Shown here piece after piece: positions 25,186 through 35,100 of a stretch of DNA of 64,000 nt. The position numbers and the translations under genes are program-made. Where the stretch lies: positions 62,001 to 126,000 of the forward strand of contig JBKBHA010000010.1 in assembly GCA_046297935.1 (NCBI GenBank). Direction: 5' to 3'. How positions within the stretch are numbered: the first letter of the stretch is position 1; every line of letters starts with the position of its first letter. The notes beneath the pieces are model-generated. The model was given only the letters and a program-made list of their open reading frames with translations. It did not search any database and had not been told where the DNA came from. This DNA is from CAYMZZ01 sp046297935. GTDB taxonomy: Bacteria > Bacteroidota > Bacteroidia > Chitinophagales > Chitinophagaceae.

Positions 25186-27531
25186 ATGAAAAGCGACCTG
25201 CGAAAGCAACAAGCACTCGAATATCACGCGAAAGGAAGACCTGGAAAAATAGAAGTAGTACCGACCAAGGAAGCCAAAACTCAACGCGATTTGTCGCTGG
25301 CTTATTCACCAGGAGTAGCAGAACCCTGTAAAGAAATTGCGGCTAATCGCGAAAACGTTTATAAGTATACCGCCAAAGGCAACCTCGTGGCTGTAATAAG
25401 CAATGGAACTGCTGTATTAGGCCTGGGCGATATCGGGCCCGAAGCCGGCAAACCGGTGATGGAAGGCAAGGGGGTTCTATTCAAAATATTTGCCGATATA
25501 GATGTGTTCGATATTGAGATCAACGAAAAAGATCCAGAGAAGTTTGTAGAGATTGTGCGGGCATTGGAGCCCACTTTCGGTGGCATCAATCTGGAGGACA
25601 TCAAAGCTCCGGAATGTTTCTACATTGAAAAGAAACTGAAGGAACAGTTGAAGATACCGGTCATGCACGATGATCAACACGGCACGGCCATCATTAGCGC
25701 GGCGGCGCTGTTGAATGCGCTTGAGCTGCAAAAGAAAAAGATCGACCGGGTACGATACGTGGTCAATGGTGCCGGTGCGGCTGCCATGGCCTGCATCCAG
25801 TTATATGTAGAACTGGGTGCACGATATGAAAACTTTACGCTTTTTGATAGAAAGGGCGTCATTCATAAAGGGCGCAACGATCTTGACGAGATTAAGGAGA
25901 AATTTGCAGTATCCAAGTCGGAGCTTACGCTTGAGCAGGCGATGAAAGACGCCGACGTGTTTATTGGTCTTAGTGCCGGCAATACCGTTACAGCCGATAT
26001 GGTGAAGGCCATGGCCAAAAACCCCATCGTTTTTGCTATGGCCAATCCCGATCCGGAAATTACCTGGGAGGAAGCCACCGCGGCGCGGAGAGACGTGATC
26101 ATGGCAACTGGACGAAGCGACTATCCCAATCAGGTGAACAACGTTTTGGGTTTCCCCTACATTTTCCGGGGCGCACTGGATGTACGCGCTACTCAAATAA
26201 ATGAAGCCATGAAAATGGCCGCTGTAAAAGCCCTGGCCGAAATGACCAAATGGCCGGTACCAGATATTGTTACTATGGCCTACAATGAGAAGAATATGTC
26301 GTTTGGGCCAACCTATATCATTCCAAAACCGCTCGACCCACGCCTACTGGCTACTGTAGCACCCGCCGTGGCCAAAGCCGCAATAGAGAGCGGTGTTGCA
26401 CAATTCCCCATTACTGATTTTGAAGCATACGAGGCCGACCTTAACAGCCGTCTTGGTCTCGACAATCAGGTGATGCGAGTTATAGGTAACAAAGCTCGTC
26501 GCGATCCAAAGCGGATTGTGTTTGCTGAGGCCGACAACATTAAAATACTTAAAGCCGCACAGATCGTACACGATGAGGGTATTGGTTATCCCATTTTGCT
26601 GGGCGACGAAGTTAAAATCAGGCAGATCGCTGCCAGCAATGGCATCGACATCGAAGGCCTGCCCATATTTGACCCGCGACACGAAAGCACTGAGGAAAGA
26701 AGAGCAGCATATTCAGAAATATTTTTCCGCAAGCGAAACCGCAGGGGCTTCAATGCATACGAAGCTAAAAAGATCATGCGCGACCGTAACTATTTTGGCT
26801 GCATGATGGTGGAATGCGGCGACGCTGATGCGATGATCTCCGGTCTTACCAAAAACTATCCCGACACCATTAGACCGGCGTTGCAGACAATTGGTACAGA
26901 GGAGGGTGTGAAAAAAATCGCGGGCATGTATATCATGCTCACCAAACGAGGCCCGCTTTTTCTGGCCGACACAACAGTCAATTTCAACCCCAGCGCCGAG
27001 GAACTGGCTGAAATCACCTTGCAGGTTGCCAAGGAGGTTCGCCATTTCAATATCGTTCCCCGCATTGCCATGCTCAGCTATTCCAATTTTGGCAGCAGCG
27101 ACTCCCCCGAAGCAAGGCTGGTGTCGGAAGCACGCCGCATAGTGAAGGAAAAAATGCCCTCTCTGATTGTGGACGGGGAAATGCAGGCCAATGTGGCGTT
27201 CAACAAAGAATTGCTCAAAGAAAACTACCCCTTCTCCGAACTGGTCGACAAAGAGGTAAACACCCTTGTTTTTCCCAACCTGGCAGCGGGCAATATCGCC
27301 TACAACCTGATGAAAGAACTGGGTGATGCTGATGCAATCGGCCCTGTATTGCTTGGCTTGAAAAAACCGGTACACATCTTGCAACTTGGTAGCTCTGTTC
27401 GCAGCATTGTGAACATGGCCCTGATCACTGTGCTCGACGCACAAATCAAATGTAAACATGCCCCCACTGAAGAAATTGTAAAACGTTCTGCCTGGTGGAA
27501 AAGGTTTAAAAAAGTAAGTAAAGACTTGTAA
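25186..27531 (+). CDS. maeB: NADP-dependent malic enzyme with C-terminal phosphotransacetylase-like domain
   Basis: The 781-residue protein is the MaeB fusion: residues 1 to about 430 are malic enzyme (SLAYSPGVAEPC, MHDDQHGTA, VNGAGAAAMACI, FAMANPDPEI) and the rest is a Pta-like domain (KRIVFAEADNIKILKAAQI, then NLAAGNIAYNLMKELG). It oxidatively decarboxylates malate to pyruvate, giving NADPH. In studied members the Pta-like part does not make acetyl phosphate but senses acetyl-CoA. The length is normal for the fusion. mlaE starts 10 bases after its stop, so the Mla-like genes are probably read from the same transcript. Confidence 0.95.
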   Translation: MKSDLRKQQALEYHAKGRPGKIEVVPTKEAKTQRDLSLAYSPGVAEPCKEIAANRENVYKYTAKGNLVAVISNGTAVLGLGDIGPEAGKPVMEGKGVLFKIFADIDVFDIEINEKDPEKFVEIVRALEPTFGGINLEDIKAPECFYIEKKLKEQLKIPVMHDDQHGTAIISAAALLNALELQKKKIDRVRYVVNGAGAAAMACIQLYVELGARYENFTLFDRKGVIHKGRNDLDEIKEKFAVSKSELTLEQAMKDADVFIGLSAGNTVTADMVKAMAKNPIVFAMANPDPEITWEEATAARRDVIMATGRSDYPNQVNNVLGFPYIFRGALDVRATQINEAMKMAAVKALAEMTKWPVPDIVTMAYNEKNMSFGPTYIIPKPLDPRLLATVAPAVAKAAIESGVAQFPITDFEAYEADLNSRLGLDNQVMRVIGNKARRDPKRIVFAEADNIKILKAAQIVHDEGIGYPILLGDEVKIRQIAASNGIDIEGLPIFDPRHESTEERRAAYSEIFFRKRNRRGFNAYEAKKIMRDRNYFGCMMVECGDADAMISGLTKNYPDTIRPALQTIGTEEGVKKIAGMYIMLTKRGPLFLADTTVNFNPSAEELAEITLQVAKEVRHFNIVPRIAMLSYSNFGSSDSPEARLVSEARRIVKEKMPSLIVDGEMQANVAFNKELLKENYPFSELVDKEVNTLVFPNLAAGNIAYNLMKELGDADAIGPVLLGLKKPVHILQLGSSVRSIVNMALITVLDAQIKCKHAPTEEIVKRSAWWKRFKKVSKDL

Positions 27532-27541
27532 AACCATACCC

Positions 27542-28279
27542 ATGACAATTTTGCGAGATATAGGCCGGTTTCTGTTGATGCTGAAAGGCATGTTTTCCCG
27601 TCCCGAGAATGGGAGAATGTACTGGAAGGAGTTTATGCACCAGTGCTCAGAAATTGGCATTGGCTCGCTGGGAATTGTTGCAATTATTTCGGTATTTATT
27701 GGTGCGGTTTCCACCCTCCAAACAGCTTACCAGTTACTCACCCCACTGATTCCTAAATCAACGATCGCACAAATTGTACGCGATACGGTGATTCTGGAAT
27801 TTGCTCCCACCCTCACCTGTATCGTGCTGGCGGGTGTGGTGGGCAGTAAAATTGCCAGTGAACTGGGTAATATGAGGGTTAGCGAACAAATAGATGCGCT
27901 CGAAATTATGGGTATCAATACCAAAACTTATTTGATACTTCCTAAAATCGCCGCAGGGCTGTTAATGATTCCGCTGCTGGTAGTGATTGCGATGGTATTG
28001 GGTATCTGGGGTGGTCGACTCGCAGGCGAAATGGCTAATATACTATCCACCGACATGTTCGATAAAGGTCTGCATGAAAACTTTGTTCCCTACAATGTCA
28101 CGTTTGCATTGGCCAAATCATACACGTTTGCCTTTATTATTTGTAGCATTCCCGCATTTTATGGGTATTATGTAAAAGGTGGTGCCCTTGAAATTGGAAG
28201 GGCCAGTACTAAAGCCGTAGTGGTAAGTTGCATCATGCTATTGTTTGCCGACTATTTACTCTCAGCCCTCCTGCTCTGA
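27542..28279 (+). CDS. mlaE: MlaE/YrbE family lipid ABC transporter permease
   Basis: The 245-residue permease has the family layout of an N-terminal amphipathic helix and about five membrane helices, with conserved segments such as FIGAVSTLQTAYQL, LEFAPTLTCIVLAGVVGSKIASELGNM and SEQIDALEIMGINTKTYLI. MlaE proteins work with an MlaF ATPase and an MCE protein to move phospholipids between the inner and outer membrane. Here mlaF is two genes downstream; no MCE protein (MlaD) is in the window. The next gene overlaps the stop by one base (TGATG). Confidence 0.93.
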   Translation: MTILRDIGRFLLMLKGMFSRPENGRMYWKEFMHQCSEIGIGSLGIVAIISVFIGAVSTLQTAYQLLTPLIPKSTIAQIVRDTVILEFAPTLTCIVLAGVVGSKIASELGNMRVSEQIDALEIMGINTKTYLILPKIAAGLLMIPLLVVIAMVLGIWGGRLAGEMANILSTDMFDKGLHENFVPYNVTFALAKSYTFAFIICSIPAFYGYYVKGGALEIGRASTKAVVVSCIMLLFADYLLSALLL

Positions 28280-29241
28280 TGGCTAGTTCATTTCTTCAGA
28301 AAAACCGCCTATTACTTGGGGTATGGCTGGGGCTTGGTTTATTGTTTGCTGCATTTGCAGCTGGCATTATACCGGGAGCAGTTTATGTGTCGTACCGCGG
28401 CTATAACGAGTTGTACGAGCAACAACCTGCAAATGCCCAGGGGCCCGCTTTCTGGAAGAGACAACAATCGGTGTTTTCCGAACAAGACCTGTCAGAAGCC
28501 CACAACTTACTGCAGCTTCAGGTAAACGCCGACATCAACCTGGCCGCCGATCAACGCTTCCTCCGCACGGGCGCATGGATCGTGAATTCCCTGAAAAACA
28601 ATCCTCGTAGCGAGCCCGACACGAACCTCGCCAGAATGGAATTTATTGATCAGTTCAAAACGGCCGACGCCGACTCTACGCGGCCGCTGTGGTGTGGCAA
28701 CTTCGCCATTTTCGGATTGATGTTTCAAAGTCAGCAGCAACTACTCTGCCGTTACATTGGCTTACACGATGGGTCAGACCAGCATGTATGGAATGAAACT
28801 TTTGTCCCTGGACTGAATCAGTGGGTACTTAGCGATTATATGCATGGCATACTTGCCTTTCGCGATCGATCGGGGAAATGGTTGAATGCCGCCGATCTAC
28901 TCGATTTTAAACTGGCCGGCCGGATATCCGAACTGGAAATGCTTAAACCAACAGGTAGCAATCAATGGCAATGGCAGAACCTCGATAGCAGTATTCATGA
29001 ACCATATCTCAATGAACATCCCCGGCTGCTATACTACCATACTCTGCATAAGCCCGATGCCTACCAACCCCTTCAAAAAATAAAGCGGTATCTTTATCCT
29101 ATATCCTGGCACGACACCTACGACCCGCAGCGTGGATCCAACCTGTTATTTTATGTGCGACTTTTCACGCTGTATGGCTGGTTTTTGATAAGCGGTACTT
29201 TGTTAACCCGATGGATTTATGATCGAACTAAGAAACATTAA
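28279..29241 (+). CDS. Membrane-anchored transglutaminase-like protein in the mla operon
   Basis: The start at 28279 overlaps the mlaE stop (TGATG); a start at 28228 would run inside mlaE and is less likely. The 320-residue product has a membrane helix near residues 11-38, a soluble middle and a second helix near the C-terminus (LFYVRLFTLYGWFLISGTLLTRW). The middle shows a papain-like transglutaminase pattern: C139 in PLWCGNFAIFGLMF, then H169 in DQHVWNETFVPG and D186 in WVLSDYMHG, with the usual aromatic residues after the His. It most likely faces the periplasm. Its reaction is unknown: peptidase, amide transfer and pseudoenzyme are all possible. Its place between mlaE and mlaF suggests a role tied to the transporter. 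Confidence 0.75.
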   Translation: MASSFLQKNRLLLGVWLGLGLLFAAFAAGIIPGAVYVSYRGYNELYEQQPANAQGPAFWKRQQSVFSEQDLSEAHNLLQLQVNADINLAADQRFLRTGAWIVNSLKNNPRSEPDTNLARMEFIDQFKTADADSTRPLWCGNFAIFGLMFQSQQQLLCRYIGLHDGSDQHVWNETFVPGLNQWVLSDYMHGILAFRDRSGKWLNAADLLDFKLAGRISELEMLKPTGSNQWQWQNLDSSIHEPYLNEHPRLLYYHTLHKPDAYQPLQKIKRYLYPISWHDTYDPQRGSNLLFYVRLFTLYGWFLISGTLLTRWIYDRTKKH

Positions 29242-30004
29242 AAAAAGCTTTGGCGATAAAACGGTAATCAACAATGTGAGTGCCACCATGAAAGCTGGTC
29301 AGTGCAATCTGATCATCGGTTCCAGTGGCAGCGGAAAAACGGTGTTGATGAAATGCATGGTTGGTCTGTTTGTACCCGACGAGGGCGAGATCATTTACAA
29401 CGGTCAGGATTTTTTGTCGATGAGTAATCAGGACCGCTCGAATATTCGCAAAGAAATTGGAATGCTATTCCAGGGGTCGGCACTGTTCGACAGTCTCACG
29501 GTTGAGCAAAACGTAATGTTTCCGCTCGACATGTTTACCGGCGACAGCCCTGCCAGTAAGTTGAAACGTGTGAACGAAGTGTTGGCTCGTGTGCGACTGA
29601 CCGATGCCAACAAGAAATTTCCCTCTGAACTTAGTGGAGGAATGAAAAAAAGGGTAGCACTGGCGCGTGCAATTGTATTGAATCCTAAATACCTCTTTTG
29701 CGATGAGCCCAATTCCGGACTCGACCCCCAAACCTCATTAGTAATCGACCATCTGATTCAGGAGATTACCGTTGAATACAACATCACAACGGTGATCAAT
29801 ACCCACGACATGAACAGTCTGATGGAAATCGGAAACTATATCTTGTACATGTATCAGGGCAACAAAGAATGGGAAGGCAATAAAAAAGAAATCATCTTCA
29901 GCAAAAATCAACGCCTTAACGAATTCATCTTTGCCTCCGAGTTCCTGCGCGATGCAAAGGAAATGCGGATGATGGAGGAAAGAAGAGGAGAACGGAGGGA
30001 GTAG
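29219..30004 (+). CDS. mlaF: MlaF family lipid transport ATPase
   Basis: The 261-residue ATPase starts inside the end of the previous gene (23-base overlap). Walker A is GSSGSGKT, the signature LSGGMKKRVALARAI and Walker B YLFCDEPNSGLDP. The GMLFQGSALFDSLTV segment is typical of MlaF/Ttg2A ATPases. It should energise MlaE. The C-terminal tail ends in a charged MEERRGERRE stretch that runs right up to repeat copy A4. Confidence 0.93.
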   Translation: MIELRNIKKSFGDKTVINNVSATMKAGQCNLIIGSSGSGKTVLMKCMVGLFVPDEGEIIYNGQDFLSMSNQDRSNIRKEIGMLFQGSALFDSLTVEQNVMFPLDMFTGDSPASKLKRVNEVLARVRLTDANKKFPSELSGGMKKRVALARAIVLNPKYLFCDEPNSGLDPQTSLVIDHLIQEITVEYNITTVINTHDMNSLMEIGNYILYMYQGNKEWEGNKKEIIFSKNQRLNEFIFASEFLRDAKEMRMMEERRGERRE

Positions 30005-30005
30005 T

Positions 30006-30080
30006 GTGGAAATGTGCAAATGTGGAAATGTGCAAATTCAGCAACTTCATTTGCACATTTCCACATTTGCACATTTGCAC
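30006..30080. repeat. Family A repeat hairpin (copy A4)
   Basis: This is the cleanest copy. The 32-base left arm (30006-30037) and right arm (30049-30080) pair with one mismatch and an 11-base loop. The arms are made of ATGTGCAA/ATGTGGAA units. It starts one base after the mlaF stop codon and ends 21 bases before the sucD -7 box, so it could terminate the maeB-mla transcript. Confidence 0.92.
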
Positions 30081-30101
30081 ATAGAATTGCCCATTTCTCC
30101 C

Positions 30102-30110
30102 TATTTTTGC
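30102..30110 (+). promoter_or_regulatory. Predicted -7 box of sucD (TATTTTTGC)
   Basis: TATTTTTGC fits TAnnTTTGC and lies 29 bases before the sucD ATG, giving a short predicted leader. Confidence 0.5.
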
Positions 30111-30139
30111 GGCACAAAAAACCAAATTCTCCCCTTCCA

Positions 30140-31012
30140 ATGAGCATCCTGGTAAACAATAATTCGAAAGTTTTGGTACAGGGTTTTACCGGTACTGAAG
30201 GTACTTTTCATGCCTCTCAGATGATCGAATATGGCACCCAGGTGGTTGGCGGTGTAACACCCGGTAAGGGTGGCAGCACCCATCTCGACCGGCCTGTTTT
30301 TAACACAGTTGCAGATTGTGTGAAAGCCACAGGAGCCAACGTTAGTATCATTTTTGTGCCCCCGGCTTTTGCCGCTGATGCCATCATGGAATCGGCCGAC
30401 GCCGGCATTGCGCTGGTGGTATGTATTACCGAAGGTATTCCGGTTCAGGATATGGTGCGGGTGAAGAATTTCTTACAGGGTCGTTCTACCCGCCTGATTG
30501 GCCCTAACTGCCCTGGAGTGATTACGGCAGGTGAAGCTAAAGTGGGTATCATGCCCGGATTCGTATTTAAATCAGGTCGTGTAGGTATAGTTTCAAAATC
30601 GGGCACCCTCACCTATGAAGCTGCCGACCAGGTAGCCAAAGCAGGTCTCGGCATTTCTACTGCAGTTGGTATAGGTGGCGACCCTATTATTGGAACCACT
30701 ACCAAAGAAGCCGTTGAATTGTTTATGCAGGATCCCGATACCGATGCCATTGTAATGATCGGTGAAATTGGCGGCGGCATGGAAGCCGAAGCAGCCAACT
30801 GGATCAAAGCTTCGGGAAATAAAAAGCCGGTAGTTGGATTCATCGCCGGCCAAACCGCGCCTCCCGGTCGCCGCATGGGCCATGCAGGCGCTATCGTGGG
30901 TGGTGCCGACGATACAGCCGAAGCGAAAATGAAAATCATGGCTGAATGCGGCATACACGTAGTCAGCAGTCCGGCTGATATCGGTAAAAAAATGAAAGAA
31001 GTTTTGAAATAA
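30140..31012 (+). CDS. sucD: Succinate-CoA ligase alpha subunit
   Basis: The start at 30140 (MSILVNNNSKVLVQGFTGTEG) gives 290 residues, the normal length; an ATG at 30014 would only add translated repeat sequence. SucD binds CoA and carries the phosphohistidine of the enzyme that converts succinyl-CoA to succinate with nucleotide formation in the TCA cycle. The active His is H248 in GRRMGHAGAIVGG. CoA-binding segments GFTGTEGTFH and SKSGTLTYE are present. sucC is not adjacent, so the two subunits are encoded apart. A strong terminator follows. Confidence 0.97.
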   Translation: MSILVNNNSKVLVQGFTGTEGTFHASQMIEYGTQVVGGVTPGKGGSTHLDRPVFNTVADCVKATGANVSIIFVPPAFAADAIMESADAGIALVVCITEGIPVQDMVRVKNFLQGRSTRLIGPNCPGVITAGEAKVGIMPGFVFKSGRVGIVSKSGTLTYEAADQVAKAGLGISTAVGIGGDPIIGTTTKEAVELFMQDPDTDAIVMIGEIGGGMEAEAANWIKASGNKKPVVGFIAGQTAPPGRRMGHAGAIVGGADDTAEAKMKIMAECGIHVVSSPADIGKKMKEVLK

Positions 31013-31013
31013 A

Positions 31014-31044
31014 AAAAAGGCGAGCTGAAGCTCGCCTTTTTTCT
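31014..31044. terminator. Intrinsic terminator between sucD and the DUF4476 gene
   Basis: GGCGAGC (31019-31025) and GCTCGCC (31030-31036) pair around TGAA. A tracts lie on the left and T tracts on the right, so it can serve both convergent genes. Confidence 0.92.
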
Positions 31045-31054
31045 TGCTGCCTGG

Positions 31055-31783
31055 TTAACGTCTGATATAACGTTCCAACTCTACCCGGCTACTGCTATAG
31101 CTAAATAGGGTATTCACTTCATGAAAGTTCCATTTGTCAACCGTGTTGGCATAAGCCAGCTTGGCAACCTCCAGGCGGTTATTTTCGAAACGAAACAGCC
31201 GCATGATTTCTTTCACCTGATCGGTGCTGAGGCGCTCAGTGCGTACTACCTGGCTGGCCGATTTGATCTTGTTACTCTCCAGCCATTCGCGGTCAATATT
31301 ACTAAGCACCCGCTGAAATTCTGACTGACTCATTGAAGGTGCCATGTATCGATCGTAGTCTCCATACACACCATCGCGGTCAAAATCGTATTCACGTCTA
31401 TCGCGGTCATTGTTACGGCCACGATTAGGCTGTGTGCGATTCTCCCTTACAGTGATTACACCGTTTCGTTCGATCTGAATCAGAAGCTGGCTCCTGTTTT
31501 TGAGCGTCACCTGGGTGTTATAAACAAGTTCGTAACGCTTGCCCACTATTTGAAAGAAACCTCCCCGGGATTCCCGGTACACTTTAATAGTATGACGACC
31601 AGCGTCGAGATTGCTGATGAAAAGCGCGTTGTCGTTAGGCTCAAAACGCTTGCCGTCTAAAACAACACGGATGTCAGCATTGTCGAGAGATTTAATTAGC
31701 AACGAACTTTTCCCCCGATTGTCGCCGGCAAACAGCGAGACGCTCATCAACATAGATACAAAGAGTGTAAAGATTGTTTTCAT
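31055..31783 (-). CDS. Secreted DUF4476 domain protein
   Basis: The 242-residue product has a signal peptide (MKTIFTLFVSMLMSVSLFAGD), a beta-rich PEGA-like middle (NALFISNLDAGRHTIKVYRE) and a charged Arg/Asp linker. The C-terminal 90 residues match DUF4476 (FQRVLSNIDREWLESNKIKS, then LSTDQVKEIMRLFRFENNRLEVAK). The function of DUF4476 is not known; it is widespread in Bacteroidota and other bacteria. It converges on sucD through a shared terminator. Confidence 0.85.
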   Translation of the reverse strand: MKTIFTLFVSMLMSVSLFAGDNRGKSSLLIKSLDNADIRVVLDGKRFEPNDNALFISNLDAGRHTIKVYRESRGGFFQIVGKRYELVYNTQVTLKNRSQLLIQIERNGVITVRENRTQPNRGRNNDRDRREYDFDRDGVYGDYDRYMAPSMSQSEFQRVLSNIDREWLESNKIKSASQVVRTERLSTDQVKEIMRLFRFENNRLEVAKLAYANTVDKWNFHEVNTLFSYSSSRVELERYIRR

Positions 31784-32129
31784 AACCTGTCGTTTTAAAG
31801 ATTGGATTCAAAAATGAATCTGTATCTATCCATCCAAAGCACATGCCATCGTGCCGAAAATCAACGAACAAAACGTTAAAGGAAAACAGGTTTTGGTTAA
31901 AGAAAACGCATAATAACAAGCCCATTAAACCTATCAATTTCGCACCTGTCTATGCAACTCAACTACATGGTTGGCGTGTTAACTGCAACTTCCCCGGATA
32001 CAAAATATGAGAACTACCAAATTCGCCAATCCGCAAAAGACGCTAGCCCCGTTATGCAATTCCCGATAGCAGCGCATCTCATGGGCGGTATATTTTTCGT
32101 TAACTTGTACTCTATAAACCTTAGTCGAT
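31784..32129. other. Intergenic region between divergent genes
   Basis: This 346-base gap separates the start of the DUF4476 gene from the start of the alpha-2-macroglobulin gene. I see no gene with convincing coding character, no repeat family member and no clear -7 box of the TAnnTTTGC type. Both promoters must lie here. Confidence 0.5.
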
Positions 32130-35100
32130 ATGCGCAAAGCCCCGCTGGCACTGGCCTTACTCATTTTAAGCCTGTTTATTACTATGGATAACTCAGCCCA
32201 GGCACCCGCCAACGCCTACGAAAAAGAATGGAAGAAAGTAGAAGAGTTTGTTAAAAAGCAATTACCGCAATCAGCCATTGCAGAAGTAAAAAAAATATAT
32301 GCGCTGGCTAAGAGCAGGAAACAGGAAGACCAGCAAATCAAGTCGCTTATTTATCTAACCAGCCTCCAGTCTGAAACAAGAGAGGAAAATCAGAAACAGA
32401 GTATCAGGGATTGGGAAAAAGAACTTTCCGGCAAGGCAGGTGCCAGCCGGGCCATCATACATAGCATCATTGCTCAGCAATATCGCATGTATTATCAGTA
32501 CAATCGCTGGCAACTTTACAACCGAACCGCTACCAGCAGTCAACCGGGCGTTGATATTGGCACCTGGACAGAAGAGCAATTGCACGAGCGAGTGATTGAC
32601 CATTTTGAACAATCGCTGGCTGATGTCAGCTTGCTTCAGCGTACATCTTTGAGCAATTGGGATGCCATCATCATCAAAGGAAACGCCCGCAACCTGCGCC
32701 CTACCCTGTTTGACCTGCTCGCACATCGCGCCCTCGATTATTACAAGTCGGGCGAGGCAACCCTTACGGCGCCCACCCAAACCTTTGAACTCGACATGGC
32801 TGCAGCATTTGACCCCGCCGCTGATTTTGTGCACCGCCGCTTCAGCTCGCCCGATTCCACATCGCTGGAATGGAAGGCATTGTTGCTCTTTCAACAGCTG
32901 ATTCAATTTCACCTGAACGATGAGAAATCCGACGCATTGATAGATGTAGACCTGGATCGAATCGCATTTGCCCGAGAAAAATCCGTACATCCGGACAAAG
33001 ACGAACTTTATCTTTTGTCAGTCAACCACATCGCCCATCAATATGGTGATCTGCCTGCAGCGGCTATGGCCTGGTTTTATACGGCCCAATATCACAATCA
33101 ACTGGCTGACCAGTACAATCCGCTCGCCGATACGAGCCACCGCTTCGCAAGGCTGAAAGCACTTGAAATCGCCGAAAAAATAATTCAGAATCCTTTAAAC
33201 ACTAAGGCGCCTGACACAAGCCTGGCCTGGTACAACGCCTACCAGTTAATCAAAGAAATCAAGAACCCTGATTTTTCCCTTGAAGTGGAAATCGTCAACC
33301 TGCCCGATCAGCCATTTCGCGCCCTTGTGAGCTATAAAAATATTGCAACACTTCAGCTAAGGCTGGTAAAAATGAACAGCGAACTGGAACGACTGGTAGA
33401 TGGATATGTGGACGATGAGAACTGGGCAAAAATCACCAGATCGACGCCGATTAGAACCTGGCAGCAGCCGCTTCCTGCCACTGGCGATTATCAAAAACAC
33501 CGGGTAGAAATTAAACTGGATGGCCTGGAGCAGGGAAAATACCTCTTGCTGGCTTCAAATAATCCATTCAGCACAACCCACGAATTCACCGCCGGCTATG
33601 GTGTATTCCATGTATCAAACATCAGCTACGTAAAATTTGCCAATGATTATTTTGTAGTGCACCGGGGTACCGGCCAGCCTCTCGCGGGTGCAACCGTTCA
33701 GGAATGGAAAAAAGAATACGACAGCCAAACGGGAGGGTACGTGCGCAGGAAAGGACTTTCCTATGTTGCCGACAACGATGGCCACTATCAGGAAAAGCTT
33801 GATGAAGGTGAAAAAACGAATAGATACAAGTCGAACTTTTTTCTTGAAATTTCCTACAAAAACGATCGGCTGGCGATCGATAACCAGCTCTTCAGCTGGC
33901 ATCCAAATAAGAACAATAACAACTTTAAGCCCACGCCGTCCCTATTCTTGTTTACAGACCGCAAACTCTATCGGCCCGGGCAAACTCTTTTTGTAAAAGG
34001 CTTGCTTGTACAGCGCGACAACGAGGTTCGTAATCCTGCCATATTACAAAATCGCAAAACTACGCTCTACCTGCGCGATGCCAACGGACAGGATGTGGAC
34101 AGCATTCAGGTAACAAGCAACGAGTACGGTTCCTTCCATACCAAGTTCAAGCTGCCCTCTTCGGGGCTTAACGGCATGTTCTCCATTTCTGCTCGCAATG
34201 AGCAGGGATCGGCCTACGTGCACGTAGAGGAATATAAACGCCCAAAATTTGAAGTGAACTATGAGCCCATCAAAGAAGCCTATCGGGTGAATGATACTGT
34301 AAGGGTTAAAGGAATCGCCAAAGCTTATGCCGGCAACAATATCGATGGCGCCAGCGTAAGTTACCGTGTGGTACGCCGCGCCCGAATGCTGTTTCCCTGG
34401 TATGGCCGCGGCTATCTGCCACCCGCCCGGGAAAAGGAAATTGCACATGGACAAACCACTACTGATGCCGACGGCACTTTCAGTATTTCCTTTGTTGCCC
34501 TGCCGGACCTGAAAATCGAAAAAGACCAGAATCCGGTGTTCGATTACGAAATTTTTGCTGATGTAACCGACCTCAATGGCGAAACCCGCAGCAGCGAAAC
34601 ATTTGTTACCGCCGCTTACACCGCCCTGCAGCTTGAAATTGACATGCCTGCACAACTGGACGCTGACAGCCTGCAAACGGTTCGCATTCGAACCAGCAAC
34701 CGTGCTTCGGAATTTCAGAAAGTGCCAGTTACCGTAAAGGTTCAGCGGCTCAAGGCGGAAAACCGCCTGATTCGTGAACGTTTTTGGGAAGAGCCGGATC
34801 AGTTTATCATGACAAAAGAAGAATATATCCGCCTGTTTCCGCACGACGAATATTCCAACGAAGCGGATTTTGAGAATTGGGCGAAAGGGGAAGTTGTGAT
34901 GACTCAAACCGACAGTAGTCAGGCAAATGGTTATTGGAACTGGCAAAACAAAAAATGGACCCCCGGATTCTACGTTGTCGAATTCAGCATCAATGACCCT
35001 GGCGGCACCGTGGTGAAACTGCAACGTTTTGTAGAAATCGTGGACGAAAAGCAGACCGTTCCCAACCGACCCCAATACCTCCATGCCCGTGGTAGCGAGG

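Noticed and set aside
26713..27714. A 333-codon minus-strand frame opposite the end of maeB
   Set aside because: The maeB Pta-like domain and mlaE start explain this region; the antisense frame shows no domain.
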